From NCBI GenBank assembly GCA_964417895.1, contig CAYQJS010000012.1:51929-115928 (forward strand): a DNA stretch of 64,000 nt. The letters are read 5' to 3'. The stretch is from CAYQJS01 sp964417895 (GTDB lineage: Bacteria > Chloroflexota > UBA6077 > SHYK01). A program made the position numbers and the translations under genes. Shown piece after piece: positions 35,016 to 43,580 of this stretch; position 1 is the first letter of the stretch, and the number at the start of each line of letters is the position of its first letter. The notes under the pieces were generated by a model. That model was not told the DNA's origin, did not search any database, and saw nothing but the letters and a program-made list of their open reading frames with translations.

Positions 35016-36191
35016 GTGAAGGGGGAGATCGTCTCTGTCGGCACCGAGCTGTTGCTCGGCATGATCGCCGATACCAACGCCCAGTACCTGTGCCAGGAGC
35101 TGGCTACCATCGGGGTCGACGTGTACTGGATCAGCCAGGTAGGGGACAACCTGGACCGGGCCGTCGACGTGCTCAGGCGGGGATTGGAGCGGAGCGAGGT
35201 GATCATTGCAACGGGTGGCCTCGGTCCCACCGAGGACGACCTGACGCGCGAGGCCATCGGAGCGACGTTGGGCGAGCCGCTATCGGTGGACCCCGAGCTG
35301 GAACGATGGCTGCGAGACAACTTCGCGCGCCGCGCCCGGCCAATGCCCGAGCGCAACATCAAGCAGGCGACGCTCATCCCCTCCGCGCGCTCGCTCCCCA
35401 ACCCCCTCGGCACGGCGCCGGGGTGGTGGGTTGAGCGCGACGGCAGGATCATCGTCGCCATGCCGGGCGTTCCCACCGAGATGCGGTTGATGTGGGAGCA
35501 GCAGGCGAAGCCGCGCCTGCGGGAACGCTCCGGTGCTGGCGTACTGGTCACGACGACGGTCCGGGTCATCGGGCTGGGCGAGGGCGCTGTGGAAGAGCAG
35601 TTGGGCGACCTCATCCATGGAACGAACCCCACGGTGGCCACCTATGCGAAGCCCGACGGCGTCCAGGTGCGCGTGTCCGCCAAAGCGGACGACGAAGCGA
35701 CGGCGCGGGCGCTGGTGGCGCCCACGGTCCAGGAGGTGGAGCGGGTGTTGGGGGAATGGGTCTACGGCCGCGACGATGCGACGTTGGCGACCGTGGCCGC
35801 CGGCCTCCTCGGCGGGCGTGCCTTCACGCTGGCGTCGGCCGAACGCGGCACCGCGGGCGCCCTCGCCTCCGAGATCGCCAACGACGACGCGCTTCTGGCG
35901 TGCTACCGGGGCGGCTTCGTCGTCGGCATCGACGGCCTGCCGCTGGGTGAGGGCGCTATCGATCCGTCGGCCCTGGCGCGGGCCGCCGGCGCGCGGACTG
36001 GGGCGCAGGTCGGCATCGCCACGGTGCTGGAGCTGGCCGACGGGAGGCCGAGCGCCGAGTTCGCCGTGAGCGTGGGGGATATTCTCCGCACAGGCACGAG
36101 CCGCTGGAACATGGGGATACCTGAGCTGCGGCGGCGCGCCGCCGTGGAGACGCTGGCACTCCTGGTGCGGACGCTACGCGAGGGCGTCTAG
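35016..36191 (+). CDS. cinA: CinA-family protein (competence/damage-inducible), C-terminal catalytic motif altered
   Basis: A 391-residue protein with the CinA architecture. The N-terminal molybdopterin-binding-like domain starts MKGEIVSVGTELLLGMIADT and has ATGGLGPTEDDLTREA and AMPGVPTEM. A middle KH-like part follows. The C-terminal nicotinamide-mononucleotide deamidase domain begins near residue 250. In active deamidases the motif is AESCTGG with a catalytic Ser; here it reads ASAERGTAGALAS, so the Ser-Cys pair is missing. The N-terminal (ADP-ribose pyrophosphatase-like) function may remain. GTG at 35016, with GGGAGG just upstream within the VOC gene end, suggests translational coupling. 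Confidence 0.87.
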   Translation: MKGEIVSVGTELLLGMIADTNAQYLCQELATIGVDVYWISQVGDNLDRAVDVLRRGLERSEVIIATGGLGPTEDDLTREAIGATLGEPLSVDPELERWLRDNFARRARPMPERNIKQATLIPSARSLPNPLGTAPGWWVERDGRIIVAMPGVPTEMRLMWEQQAKPRLRERSGAGVLVTTTVRVIGLGEGAVEEQLGDLIHGTNPTVATYAKPDGVQVRVSAKADDEATARALVAPTVQEVERVLGEWVYGRDDATLATVAAGLLGGRAFTLASAERGTAGALASEIANDDALLACYRGGFVVGIDGLPLGEGAIDPSALARAAGARTGAQVGIATVLELADGRPSAEFAVSVGDILRTGTSRWNMGIPELRRRAAVETLALLVRTLREGV

Positions 36192-36345
36192 AGGTCCGTA
36201 GACGCCGAACAAGTAGGGGCTCGGCACGCCGAGCCCGCGGGCGTTCCGTGGCTTGGCCTCCCGAACGACCGGGCTTCTCCGATGCCCGCAAATGGTGGCC
36301 GGGCCGGCCACCGCCGGCTCCGCAGAATCGCGACCGAAGTGCCGT

Positions 36346-36927
36346 TCAAGAGGATGACGTCGCCAGCGAAGTAGCCGGTTGCTTCCGAGCTACGAGATGC
36401 CAGCCCAGGGCAATCCAGAGCAGGCCGAAGAGGAACAGCCCCCCTCGGTCCGTGAGGATTTGGGCGGGAAGGCCCAGGATGATGGCCCAGCCGGCCCAGC
36501 GTGGGAAGACCCTCGCCCTCAACGTAGCGACTCCCAGCGGCACGAGGCCGAACCCCAGGAGCACAACGCCCGGAAGGTAGAGCACCAACCCGGTGAGCAT
36601 CAGCAGGCCGTCGCCAGCCATTGGGTCGAACGCGTCTTCGAGGACATTGCCAACCCCCGCCGCGGCGGCTCCGAGGAAAGTGGCTCGGAATGCCCAGGCT
36701 CCCAGGCGCCCACTCTGGAACTGCTGCTGCCTGTGGATTCCGAGGAGCGCAGGCATGAGCCCGACCAGCGCGAGGCTGAAGGTCCCGACGCCCAGGTAAT
36801 CTATTGGGGAACTGGGAGCCCAGTAAACAGGCCCAAACAGCTTCACGGCCGCAACCAGGATCCAGAGCATGCCGGCGATCACCGCTGCAGCGCCAGCTGC
36901 CTGGCTGCTCCGAATCCCACTCCTCAT
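36346..36927 (-). CDS. Hypothetical membrane protein
   Basis: About 193 residues with four to six hydrophobic helices (for example AAGAAAVIAGMLWILVAAVK, GTFSLALVGLMPALLGI, GLVLYLPGVVLLGFGLVPLG and GLFLFGLLWIALGWHLVA). I do not recognise a family. ATG at 36927 follows GGGAGCAGG; the open frame continues to 37062 without features. It is on the same strand as the polysaccharide locus but separated from it by about 150 nt, and may be unrelated to it. Confidence 0.6.
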   Translation of the reverse strand: MRSGIRSSQAAGAAAVIAGMLWILVAAVKLFGPVYWAPSSPIDYLGVGTFSLALVGLMPALLGIHRQQQFQSGRLGAWAFRATFLGAAAAGVGNVLEDAFDPMAGDGLLMLTGLVLYLPGVVLLGFGLVPLGVATLRARVFPRWAGWAIILGLPAQILTDRGGLFLFGLLWIALGWHLVARKQPATSLATSSS

Positions 36928-37077
36928 CCTGCTCCCATCAGGCTCGAATCCGTGCGTCGGGCACCCGGAGTATTGTGCTGTCTCCACCCGTCGCAGAACC
37001 ATTGGGGTTCGCCGAAAGCTGCGGCTTTTGCGGCCTCGACGAGGGATAGTCCGTAGGACCAACCACTTTCGGCGGAA

Positions 37078-37914
37078 TCAAGACTGCCGCCAGATGGCCC
37101 ACGGCGTCATGAGCACGATCTTCAAGTCCAGCCAAGGAGAGAGATGCTCGACGTAGTAGATATCGAGTTCGGTGTGTTCGTGCATCTGCTCATTGCCACG
37201 ACGACGCACCTGCCACCAGCCCGTGAGACCGGGCCGTACACGGAGGCGCGCCCGTTGCCAGTCGGCGTATCCTTCCACCAAGAAAGGCTGTTCTGGTCGC
37301 GGCCCGATCCAGCTCATCTCCCCGCGCACGATATTCCAGAGCTGTGGCAACTCGTCGAGAGCGGTACGCCGCAGCAGACGGCCGATCCTTGTGATCCGAG
37401 GATCGTCATCGCCCACCTTAAGGCTATAGGCGGGGGCGTCTACGCGCATCGTACGGAACTTATAGGTCGTAAAGGGCTGCCCATGCTGGCCGATCCGACG
37501 TTGGCGGAAAATCGCCGGGCCCGAGGAGTCGATGCTCACCGCAGCGGCCAGCACAGCCAGAAGGGGCCAGAGTAACACTATCGCGGCAGCAGCCAGCACC
37601 CGGTCCAGCGCATGCTTAATGGGCGGATAATGACGATGAACGATGACCGGTCCGGTAGGGAGTGAGGGGCGACCCTCCGTCCCCCGGTCAGAACCCGGAC
37701 TGGGGGAGGCTAGACCCACGTCTGCGTCACCCGTGGCGCGGAGAGGCGGAACCAGGCTTTCGCGTCCGGCTGGGCCCGGTCGCCGGCGGCGCTTGGCCCG
37801 ATAGCTACGGCGCAACAGCGCCCTACGCGAGATTCTCCGTACCCGCAATCCGACGCCATCCAGCTCTTTCCAAGAGCGGCGTTCCTCTGCGCCATACAGA
37901 TTACGAGGCTGCAT
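37078..37914 (-). CDS. Priming sugar-phosphate transferase (bacterial sugar transferase, polyprenyl phosphate)
   Basis: The last ~180 residues are a bacterial sugar transferase domain: KHALDRVLAAAAIVLLWPLL (the re-entrant membrane helix), GPAIFRQRRIGQHGQPF and YKFRTMRVDA, then RRTALDELPQLWNIVRGEMS with WIGPRPEQPFLVEGY and RVRPGLTGWWQV. Such enzymes place the first sugar phosphate on undecaprenyl phosphate at the inner membrane and so start Wzx/Wzy-type repeat-unit synthesis. It lacks the four N-terminal helices of WbaP-like proteins. The first ~95 residues are Arg/Pro/Ser-rich; the GTG at 37719 is an alternative start. It is the most downstream gene of the locus. Confidence 0.88.
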   Translation of the reverse strand: MQPRNLYGAEERRSWKELDGVGLRVRRISRRALLRRSYRAKRRRRPGPAGRESLVPPLRATGDADVGLASPSPGSDRGTEGRPSLPTGPVIVHRHYPPIKHALDRVLAAAAIVLLWPLLAVLAAAVSIDSSGPAIFRQRRIGQHGQPFTTYKFRTMRVDAPAYSLKVGDDDPRITRIGRLLRRTALDELPQLWNIVRGEMSWIGPRPEQPFLVEGYADWQRARLRVRPGLTGWWQVRRRGNEQMHEHTELDIYYVEHLSPWLDLKIVLMTPWAIWRQS

Positions 37915-38033
37915 CGCTCAATCGTGTTGCGGCCTGTCGGTCGCTCGGTCTACGCTTCGTCGTGTCCGTTACCTCGCACAGCGCAAGACTCGATTCCCGC
38001 TGGATCGCTGAGCCTCGGCAGCGAAGGCGACCT

Positions 38034-39725
38034 TCACGGGAAGCGTTCGATCTGGTACGGGCCAAAGTGCAGGGACTGCTCGGCGTGTGGGAAAGGAATC
38101 ACGAAGTACGGGATGCCTCCGACCGTCGCCCGCGCCTCGACCACGACCAGTCCAGCCGACGCGTCTGGCGGGTCGGGGTTCAGCCAGATGATGGCTCGGA
38201 CCGCATCCCCTACGGGCACCTCGGCGCCGCCGCCCGACAACGGGTAGGTCGACGTGCGACCGCGGGCCAATATGTGCTCGGGCGCTCCGGTTTCTTCAAG
38301 ATCCAGGTGATAGACCGCGTAGGCGGGGAACTCCAGCATGGCTATCCGGAAGCCGGGGAACGAACCAGCCGGGGCAATCACGATTACCTCCCGCGGATCA
38401 AAACGGGTGGCGATTTCTTCACTATAGGCAGCAACAATCTGGCCGGCTGCGCGGATGTCGCGGCGGCCCAACACCTCCGGCCCGCCGCCAGCCGGCCACA
38501 GCAGGAAGAGTAGGGCGTTAGCGACAGCCAACCCGACCAGCACGACGAAGCGGACTTGCGGATGCGGAATGAGCTTGACCAGTATCGCCCCAAACAGGAC
38601 CGCTACGGCGGGGCCGAAGCTAAGTACGTAGTCCACCTTGCCTATGAAAAAGACGAGATAGAACAGCAGAGGCGGAGCGGCCCAAATAGCAAAGAAGCGG
38701 GTGCGGCGGGTCCGCGCCCTCTCCAACGCCATAGCGATTTCCCGTGGAGCGGCCTGGGCAGCCGAGAAGGCGGTGCGACGGCCGGTACCAGTGCCAGCCG
38801 GTCCGACCCCACGTCGCAGGAGCCAGGCCGGGGCTAGGAGCCATCCGGCGCCACCCAACCAGGCTAGCCCGATGGCAACAAGGTGCATATTCTCAGGAAG
38901 AACGCTGGGGTTGAGCACCGCGACGTCGGGTTGGGCCCGGCTCGCCTGCAGCCACGTGGCTTCGAGATAGGCGCCGGGCCCGCCACTCAACGCGAGCAAG
39001 GGGACGGCCCAGAGCAGAGCGGCGCCAGCCGCCAATGCCACGGAACGAGCGGCGTCGCCGGGACGCGCCCCGCTCGCGACCCAGAGCCAGAGCGGCCCAA
39101 TAAAGAGAAGCAAATTCTGACGCACGCCAGCCGCGAGACCGAGCAGAGCGCCTGCCAGGAGCAACGCGCGGGGTGGTCCAACCAGGGCGCGCCACAGCGC
39201 CCAGCCCAGCAGGGCCTGACAGCCTGCCTCGGCGGTATAGGACAGTCCCAACTCACCTCGGCTCCAATAGAGCGGGCTGGTCAGCAGCAGGACCGCCGCG
39301 GCCAGGCCAGCACTGGGACCGAAGAGTTCGACACCTAGACGCCAGGTCGCCAGAACACCGACGACGCTGAAGGCGATGCTGACCCAGATCAGGGACGAAA
39401 GCGGCTCAAGGCCGATCCCGTGCAGCAGTGCGGCCGGTGCGAGGAAGAGCAGGTAGCCTGGCGGGTGAGGCTGCTTGTGAAACAAATCAAAGCGGTCGAG
39501 CGCCAGGACGAAGTGGACTTCGTTGCCGTCGACTGGGCTGGTCGCAACAAAAGGCGCGCGGCTGGCGAGTGTAGCGAGCACTAGCAGTCCCGCGAGCAGC
39601 TCCGCGCGGCCGAGGCGCCAGCTCAGGTAACGGCCTGGCTTCACGCCGACTTTCAACTGGCCTTCTGCCACTCGGGGTGGCAAAGGCCAGCCTGTCAGCC
39701 GAGAGCTTAGTGAGTTGACGTGCAT
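38034..39725 (-). CDS. GT-C-type membrane glycosyltransferase
   Basis: A 563-residue integral membrane protein with about 10-12 helices. After the first helix comes ATSPVDGNEVHFVLALDRFD with the acidic pair expected in the first outer loop of GT-C enzymes, then HKQPHPPGYLLFLAPAALL. The PPGY and HPP elements are typical of the ArnT/PMT-like superfamily that uses lipid-linked sugars. The C-terminal soluble part ends with IIWLNPDPPDASAGL and VIPFPHAEQSLHFGPYQ. A tail of a close paralogue remains at 43.4-43.6 kb. Substrate unknown. Confidence 0.75.
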   Translation of the reverse strand: MHVNSLSSRLTGWPLPPRVAEGQLKVGVKPGRYLSWRLGRAELLAGLLVLATLASRAPFVATSPVDGNEVHFVLALDRFDLFHKQPHPPGYLLFLAPAALLHGIGLEPLSSLIWVSIAFSVVGVLATWRLGVELFGPSAGLAAAVLLLTSPLYWSRGELGLSYTAEAGCQALLGWALWRALVGPPRALLLAGALLGLAAGVRQNLLLFIGPLWLWVASGARPGDAARSVALAAGAALLWAVPLLALSGGPGAYLEATWLQASRAQPDVAVLNPSVLPENMHLVAIGLAWLGGAGWLLAPAWLLRRGVGPAGTGTGRRTAFSAAQAAPREIAMALERARTRRTRFFAIWAAPPLLFYLVFFIGKVDYVLSFGPAVAVLFGAILVKLIPHPQVRFVVLVGLAVANALLFLLWPAGGGPEVLGRRDIRAAGQIVAAYSEEIATRFDPREVIVIAPAGSFPGFRIAMLEFPAYAVYHLDLEETGAPEHILARGRTSTYPLSGGGAEVPVGDAVRAIIWLNPDPPDASAGLVVVEARATVGGIPYFVIPFPHAEQSLHFGPYQIERFP

Positions 39726-39732
39726 GCTGTGC

Positions 39733-39786
39733 CCCTGCCAGCTGTGCTGCGAGCCTGCGAGCGGCGGCTCTGAAAGGGCGCCGGCG
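39733..39786 (-). pseudogene. Remnant of a GT2-deacetylase C-terminal tail
   Basis: Read leftward, this stretch gives RRRPFRAAARRLAAQLAG, matching RRTPAPLKAAARKLVARLG at the C-terminus of the intact GT2-deacetylase ending at 43546. At DNA level, 22 of 24 bases agree around GCGAGCGGCGGCT (plus strand) in both places. There is no start and an in-frame stop lies just upstream, so it is a relic. Confidence 0.5.
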
Positions 39787-39832
39787 ATGCTACCACATCA
39801 CAGCCAGCCTGATAGAGCCCCCTTCTGCGCCG

Positions 39833-39898
39833 AATCGCCAGCACCACCATCTTCTTGTGTGCGTCCATTCCGCAACACTGCTCGTGTCCGACCTCCAT
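39833..39898 (-). mobile_element. Remnant of an IS110-family transposase N-terminus
   Basis: MEVGHEQCCGMDAHKKMVVL followed by AI closely resembles the start of IS110 transposases (a CCGxDxHK motif with the first Asp of the DEDD nuclease). Only about 22 codons survive before the similarity ends; the later catalytic residues are absent. It is in the 218-bp gap between two membrane protein genes. Confidence 0.5.
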
Positions 39899-39943
39899 TG
39901 GACTCTTCCCCACTGCTCCTGCCTATTCAACCGGACCGTCTTT

Positions 39944-41503
39944 TCAGCCGCCGGTCGTGCTGTCTAGAGGCCCGCCTGATCTCGTGTATCGCGCTGCGGC
40001 AAAATCGGCGTGGTCGAGCACGCGGGCCGCAAAGGTTGCCCGCTGGGCGTCCCATGCCACAACGTAGATCGGTCCGCTCTCTCCGCTGGTGGCACGGGCA
40101 AGTGTAGGACCATAGAGCGCGATCCAGTTGTCGGGGGAACAGGCCGACCGAAACGAGGGGATCAAGCCAGGTGGCATGCGATCCATGAAGGGCGGATACA
40201 CAGCGAACGGAAGGCTGCAATCCCAAAACTGTCGCCGCTTGTCAGGCAGTTCGGGGATGATGATCAGGACTGCGTCGGTATCTGCTGAAGCACGCTCAGA
40301 AGCCATGGTGATCGCATCCCATAGCTGATAGGACAGCTCCCCACTTTCGGCAAACACGGTCACGTGTGAGGCCAGCGAGATGCCCTGGATGATAAGGAGA
40401 GATGCGACCACGGCCGAGGCAAGAAGCGATAGCCGGCGTTTGGCCACGAGGAGGTGCGCGGCGGCCAACCCCAACGCAACGGCCAGTCCGGCTGAGGCTA
40501 GAAAGAGGTGGCGCTGCGAGCTACTCCCCATCAGCGGAATCGTTGAGAGGAAGACCCATCCAACTGCGAAGTAGGTAAACCCGCGCGCGTAGTCGACCAG
40601 AGCATTCTTACGCAGAATCAGAAAAGGCACAAGCAGGAGGAAGAGAACCGCGCCAGCACCGGCCGCCTGCACAAGACTTGAAGGGTTGGCCATGTCCGTG
40701 GGGCTGAGCCACACTTCGCCGGCGGCGCGCGCGGCTTCAATCCCTGTCCCGAACCCCAGCCTCGCCGACTCCCCGGACAGAAAGGATCCGAACATCAGTT
40801 TTCGAGAAGCAAGGTAAGCGGCAAGCAGACACCAGAACGGACTGTGCACTGCTACCAGCCGCAACAGCCCCTGTCGGCTCAGCCGGGGCAAGTCTACAAG
40901 GTCGCGTAGCAACAGCAAAGCAGGAAGCGCCACTGCTAACTCGAGCGTCGCGAGAGCGGCAGCTACGGCGCCTATGCTGGCGAGATAGTGGCGAGTCCCG
41001 CCCTTCTGCCGAGAACGGCGAAAAAGGAGGATTGCGGCGATGCTGAAAACGGCCACAAGGATATGGCCACGCGCGGTGATATACGCGACTGGCTCGGCGT
41101 GAATCGGTGAGAGAGCGAAGAACAGCAACGCCAGAAAGGCTGCCGTGACAGTAGCGCCCGGTGTGCTTACGGCTAGAAACCAGACCAGAGCGCTCGCCGC
41201 GACAAAATACGTGATGTTCGTCGTGTGAAGCGCTCGTGGATCGGGCCCCCAGACACTGAGATCGCCGATGAACGAGAGCCCCCACAGAGGTCGATACTCG
41301 TTGAGTTGCTGCCCCCAAATTCCCAGCGACCAGTCCCCGGCAAAGAGCCGTGGCACATCCCTCCAGTCGAACCGATAGAACTCATACACATACGCGAAGT
41401 CGTCGTCGAGAAAGTATCCATTGACGAGCGGAACAAACGGCAGTGTCGCCGTGAGGAGCACGCATGCGAGCGCAATCGCCACCGCGGGCCGCATAACGAA
41501 CAA
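39944..41503 (-). CDS. TMTC/PMT-like GT-C membrane protein, copy 1
   Basis: A 519-residue protein with about 10-12 membrane helices. The first outer loop reads NGYFLDDDFAYVYEFYRFDW with an acidic DDD cluster, followed by NEYRPLWGLS and the helix FALSPIHAEPVAYITARGH. This order (DD, YRPL, HxxN, PxHAEPVAxI) is found in TMTC/GT-C proteins that transfer sugars from lipid carriers. The next gene encodes a paralogue with the same elements, so the pair arose by tandem duplication. The last ~110 residues form an outer soluble part. ATG at 41503 gives the first helix directly. Confidence 0.7.
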   Translation of the reverse strand: MFVMRPAVAIALACVLLTATLPFVPLVNGYFLDDDFAYVYEFYRFDWRDVPRLFAGDWSLGIWGQQLNEYRPLWGLSFIGDLSVWGPDPRALHTTNITYFVAASALVWFLAVSTPGATVTAAFLALLFFALSPIHAEPVAYITARGHILVAVFSIAAILLFRRSRQKGGTRHYLASIGAVAAALATLELAVALPALLLLRDLVDLPRLSRQGLLRLVAVHSPFWCLLAAYLASRKLMFGSFLSGESARLGFGTGIEAARAAGEVWLSPTDMANPSSLVQAAGAGAVLFLLLVPFLILRKNALVDYARGFTYFAVGWVFLSTIPLMGSSSQRHLFLASAGLAVALGLAAAHLLVAKRRLSLLASAVVASLLIIQGISLASHVTVFAESGELSYQLWDAITMASERASADTDAVLIIIPELPDKRRQFWDCSLPFAVYPPFMDRMPPGLIPSFRSACSPDNWIALYGPTLARATSGESGPIYVVAWDAQRATFAARVLDHADFAAARYTRSGGPLDSTTGG

Positions 41504-41551
41504 GGATCCTCCACACGCGTCTGATTAGCCAGCGGGCGGACTGCCGACTCG

Positions 41552-43096
41552 TTAGGACCCAGGCACTACCGGACCGCCTGGTTCTGCATAACCGGCCGCA
41601 CGAAACTCGGCAGCATCGAGCAGGCGAGTCACGAACGCTGTCTGCCAGGCGTCCCACTCCACGACGAAGATTCTCGCGTTCTCGTTGCTGGCAGCGCGGC
41701 CCAATGCAGCACCGTATGCCGCATCCCATTCCCGGCGGCCACAACAGTACGAGGGATATGAAGGTATCAGTTGACGGGTCGCGACACCTTCGATGAATGG
41801 GGGGCCAGCCGCGAACGGTAGGCTGTACTCCCAGAACCACCATCTGGGGGCAGGGAGCTTGGCGATGACCACTACCAGGGCCCCCGGATCTTGAGAAGCG
41901 CGGGCAGATGCTGCGCCGACCTCGTCCACGAGCTGTCGGGAGTGCTCCCCATCGCGAGCGAACTTGGCCACGCCCGAGGCTAGGAAGAAGCTATGGGCGG
42001 TGAGGAGGAATACGATCGCCCCCACAGCTAGAAGGGGCCTGGCCACGAGTAAACGCCCTCCAGCCAATCCTGTCGCTAGGGCCAGCCCAACCGAGGCCAA
42101 GTAAACGTGCCTCTGGTCGGTGTAGCCGCCCATGAGTGGCACCATCGAGAGGGCAGTCCATCCAAACCCCAAGAAGACGCCTCGCCGCGCGGCGTCCACG
42201 CTCCCGTCTCTGCGGAGAAACAGAAAAGGACTGACGAGGAGGAAAAGGAGTGCGCTGGCGATCGCCACCACGAGGACGCCGGGTGCATCAGCAACTAACG
42301 CAAGGCTCAGCGATACGGCACGAACGGAGCGCGCGACGTTACGAAGACTCTCCAACGCCGACGGGGTGTCGCCGTCCGGCGTGACAGCTCCGAAGCTTAG
42401 AACTCTGAACCCGAGGTAGGCGATCAACAGAACCCAGAACGGGGCATGAAGCATTGCCTGTCGTAGGAGCCATCGTCGGCTCGGTCCGCGCGCATCGACG
42501 ATGTCCCTCAGCACGAGCAGCGCGGGGAGCGCAACGGCTATCTCCAGGGTAGTGAAGGCAGCGATGGCGGCACCAATGCTGGCCAGGTAGGAGCCGAGGT
42601 TGCCCGTCGTCTGAAAGCGGCGAAAGAGGAGCACTGAGGCAAGAATGAGAACCGTCACCAAGATGTGTGAACCGGCCGAGATCCACGCGACTGGCTCCTC
42701 ATGGATGGGGGCCAAAGCAAAGAACGCCAGGGCCAACAGCGCTGCAACGGGGCTGGTCCCCGGCACACTGGCTGCCAGGCGCCAGACGAGAGCGCTTGCT
42801 GCGAGGTGAAGGGAAATGTTCGCGGCGTGGAGCGCTAGCGGGTCCGGGCCCCAGGCGCCAAGAATGACCATATGAGCAACGCCCCAAAGAGGGCGATACT
42901 CCCCGATAGGAGACCGCCAGATTCCCATCGACCAGTCACCAAGAAACAGCAGTGGAACAGCGCGCCAATCTAACTGGTCGAACAGGTGTATATAAGCGAA
43001 GTCATCTGCGATGAAATACCCATTTAAGCCCGGCAAGAATAGTCCTGCCGAAACCAGAAGTAATAGTATCGGCGCTACCGCTGCTAAGGATTTCAT
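41552..43096 (-). CDS. TMTC/PMT-like GT-C membrane protein, copy 2
   Basis: About 514 residues, clearly paralogous with the downstream gene: NGYFIADDFAYIHLFDQLDW, GEYRPLWGVAHM, FFALAPIHEEPVAWISAGSH, VPLMGGYTDQRHVYLASVGL. The same acidic loop (ADD) and YRPL elements are kept. It is a multi-pass membrane protein probably transferring a sugar to a lipid-linked or surface glycan. ATG at 43096 has GGAAG upstream and starts just before the first helix; the frame is open to GTG 43177. A 449-nt gap with gene remnants separates it from the GT2-deacetylase. Confidence 0.7.
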   Translation of the reverse strand: MKSLAAVAPILLLLVSAGLFLPGLNGYFIADDFAYIHLFDQLDWRAVPLLFLGDWSMGIWRSPIGEYRPLWGVAHMVILGAWGPDPLALHAANISLHLAASALVWRLAASVPGTSPVAALLALAFFALAPIHEEPVAWISAGSHILVTVLILASVLLFRRFQTTGNLGSYLASIGAAIAAFTTLEIAVALPALLVLRDIVDARGPSRRWLLRQAMLHAPFWVLLIAYLGFRVLSFGAVTPDGDTPSALESLRNVARSVRAVSLSLALVADAPGVLVVAIASALLFLLVSPFLFLRRDGSVDAARRGVFLGFGWTALSMVPLMGGYTDQRHVYLASVGLALATGLAGGRLLVARPLLAVGAIVFLLTAHSFFLASGVAKFARDGEHSRQLVDEVGAASARASQDPGALVVVIAKLPAPRWWFWEYSLPFAAGPPFIEGVATRQLIPSYPSYCCGRREWDAAYGAALGRAASNENARIFVVEWDAWQTAFVTRLLDAAEFRAAGYAEPGGPVVPGS

Positions 43097-43545
43097 ATCT
43101 TTGTCGCTTCCGCGCGATGTAAGAGGCCGGTGTGCAGAGCAGGCGGCCGGCTTGTCGGGTTCTACCTCAGTGACCACGTCCTCCGTGAGCTTACCGCTGC
43201 AGGCGTCGGCTCGGCGCTAGATGCGTCGCATCAGCCAAGCACCCAGTGCCCCTGGACGAGCCACTACGCATCGTGCAGGACTATGCCTTCATCGACGTTG
43301 GCAAGTCGGATGGCAAATGGCGTGAGTGCCAAGCAGACCACCGCTGGCACAGCGACCTGGGATACTCGTCCGACCCAAGATGTCGCCTGCACGGGAACGC
43401 TGGATTCAGTACGGGCCCAGGCTCAGGGACTGCTCGGCCGCGGGAAAGGAATCACCAAGTGCGGGAAGCCTTCAGCCGTCGCGCGGGCGTCGGCGACGAT
43501 GCGTCCGGGCGGGGTCAGGCGCCGGGTCTGGGCTCAGCCACACGA
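43097..43545. other. Gap between copy 2 and the GT2-deacetylase, holding a gene remnant
   Basis: The right half (43395-43580) is the tail of a lost GT-C gene. The left half (43097-43390) has no recognisable coding sequence in any frame. No terminator was seen, so transcription may run through. Confidence 0.4.
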
Positions 43546-43580
43546 TCACTTGGACCTTATCGCCCACGGGGCTGGCGCAC
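43395..43580 (-). pseudogene. C-terminal tail of a lost GT-C glycosyltransferase
   Basis: Leftward reading gives VGDKVQVIVWLSPDPAP, then in a shifted frame VADARATAEGFPHLVIPFP and LGPY, matching VGDAVRAIIWLNPDPPD, VVEARATVGGIPYFVIPFP and FGPYQ at the end of the intact protein at 38034-39725. At least one frameshift and the absence of everything upstream mark it as a relic. It partly overlaps the 3-prime end of the GT2-deacetylase gene. Confidence 0.6.
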
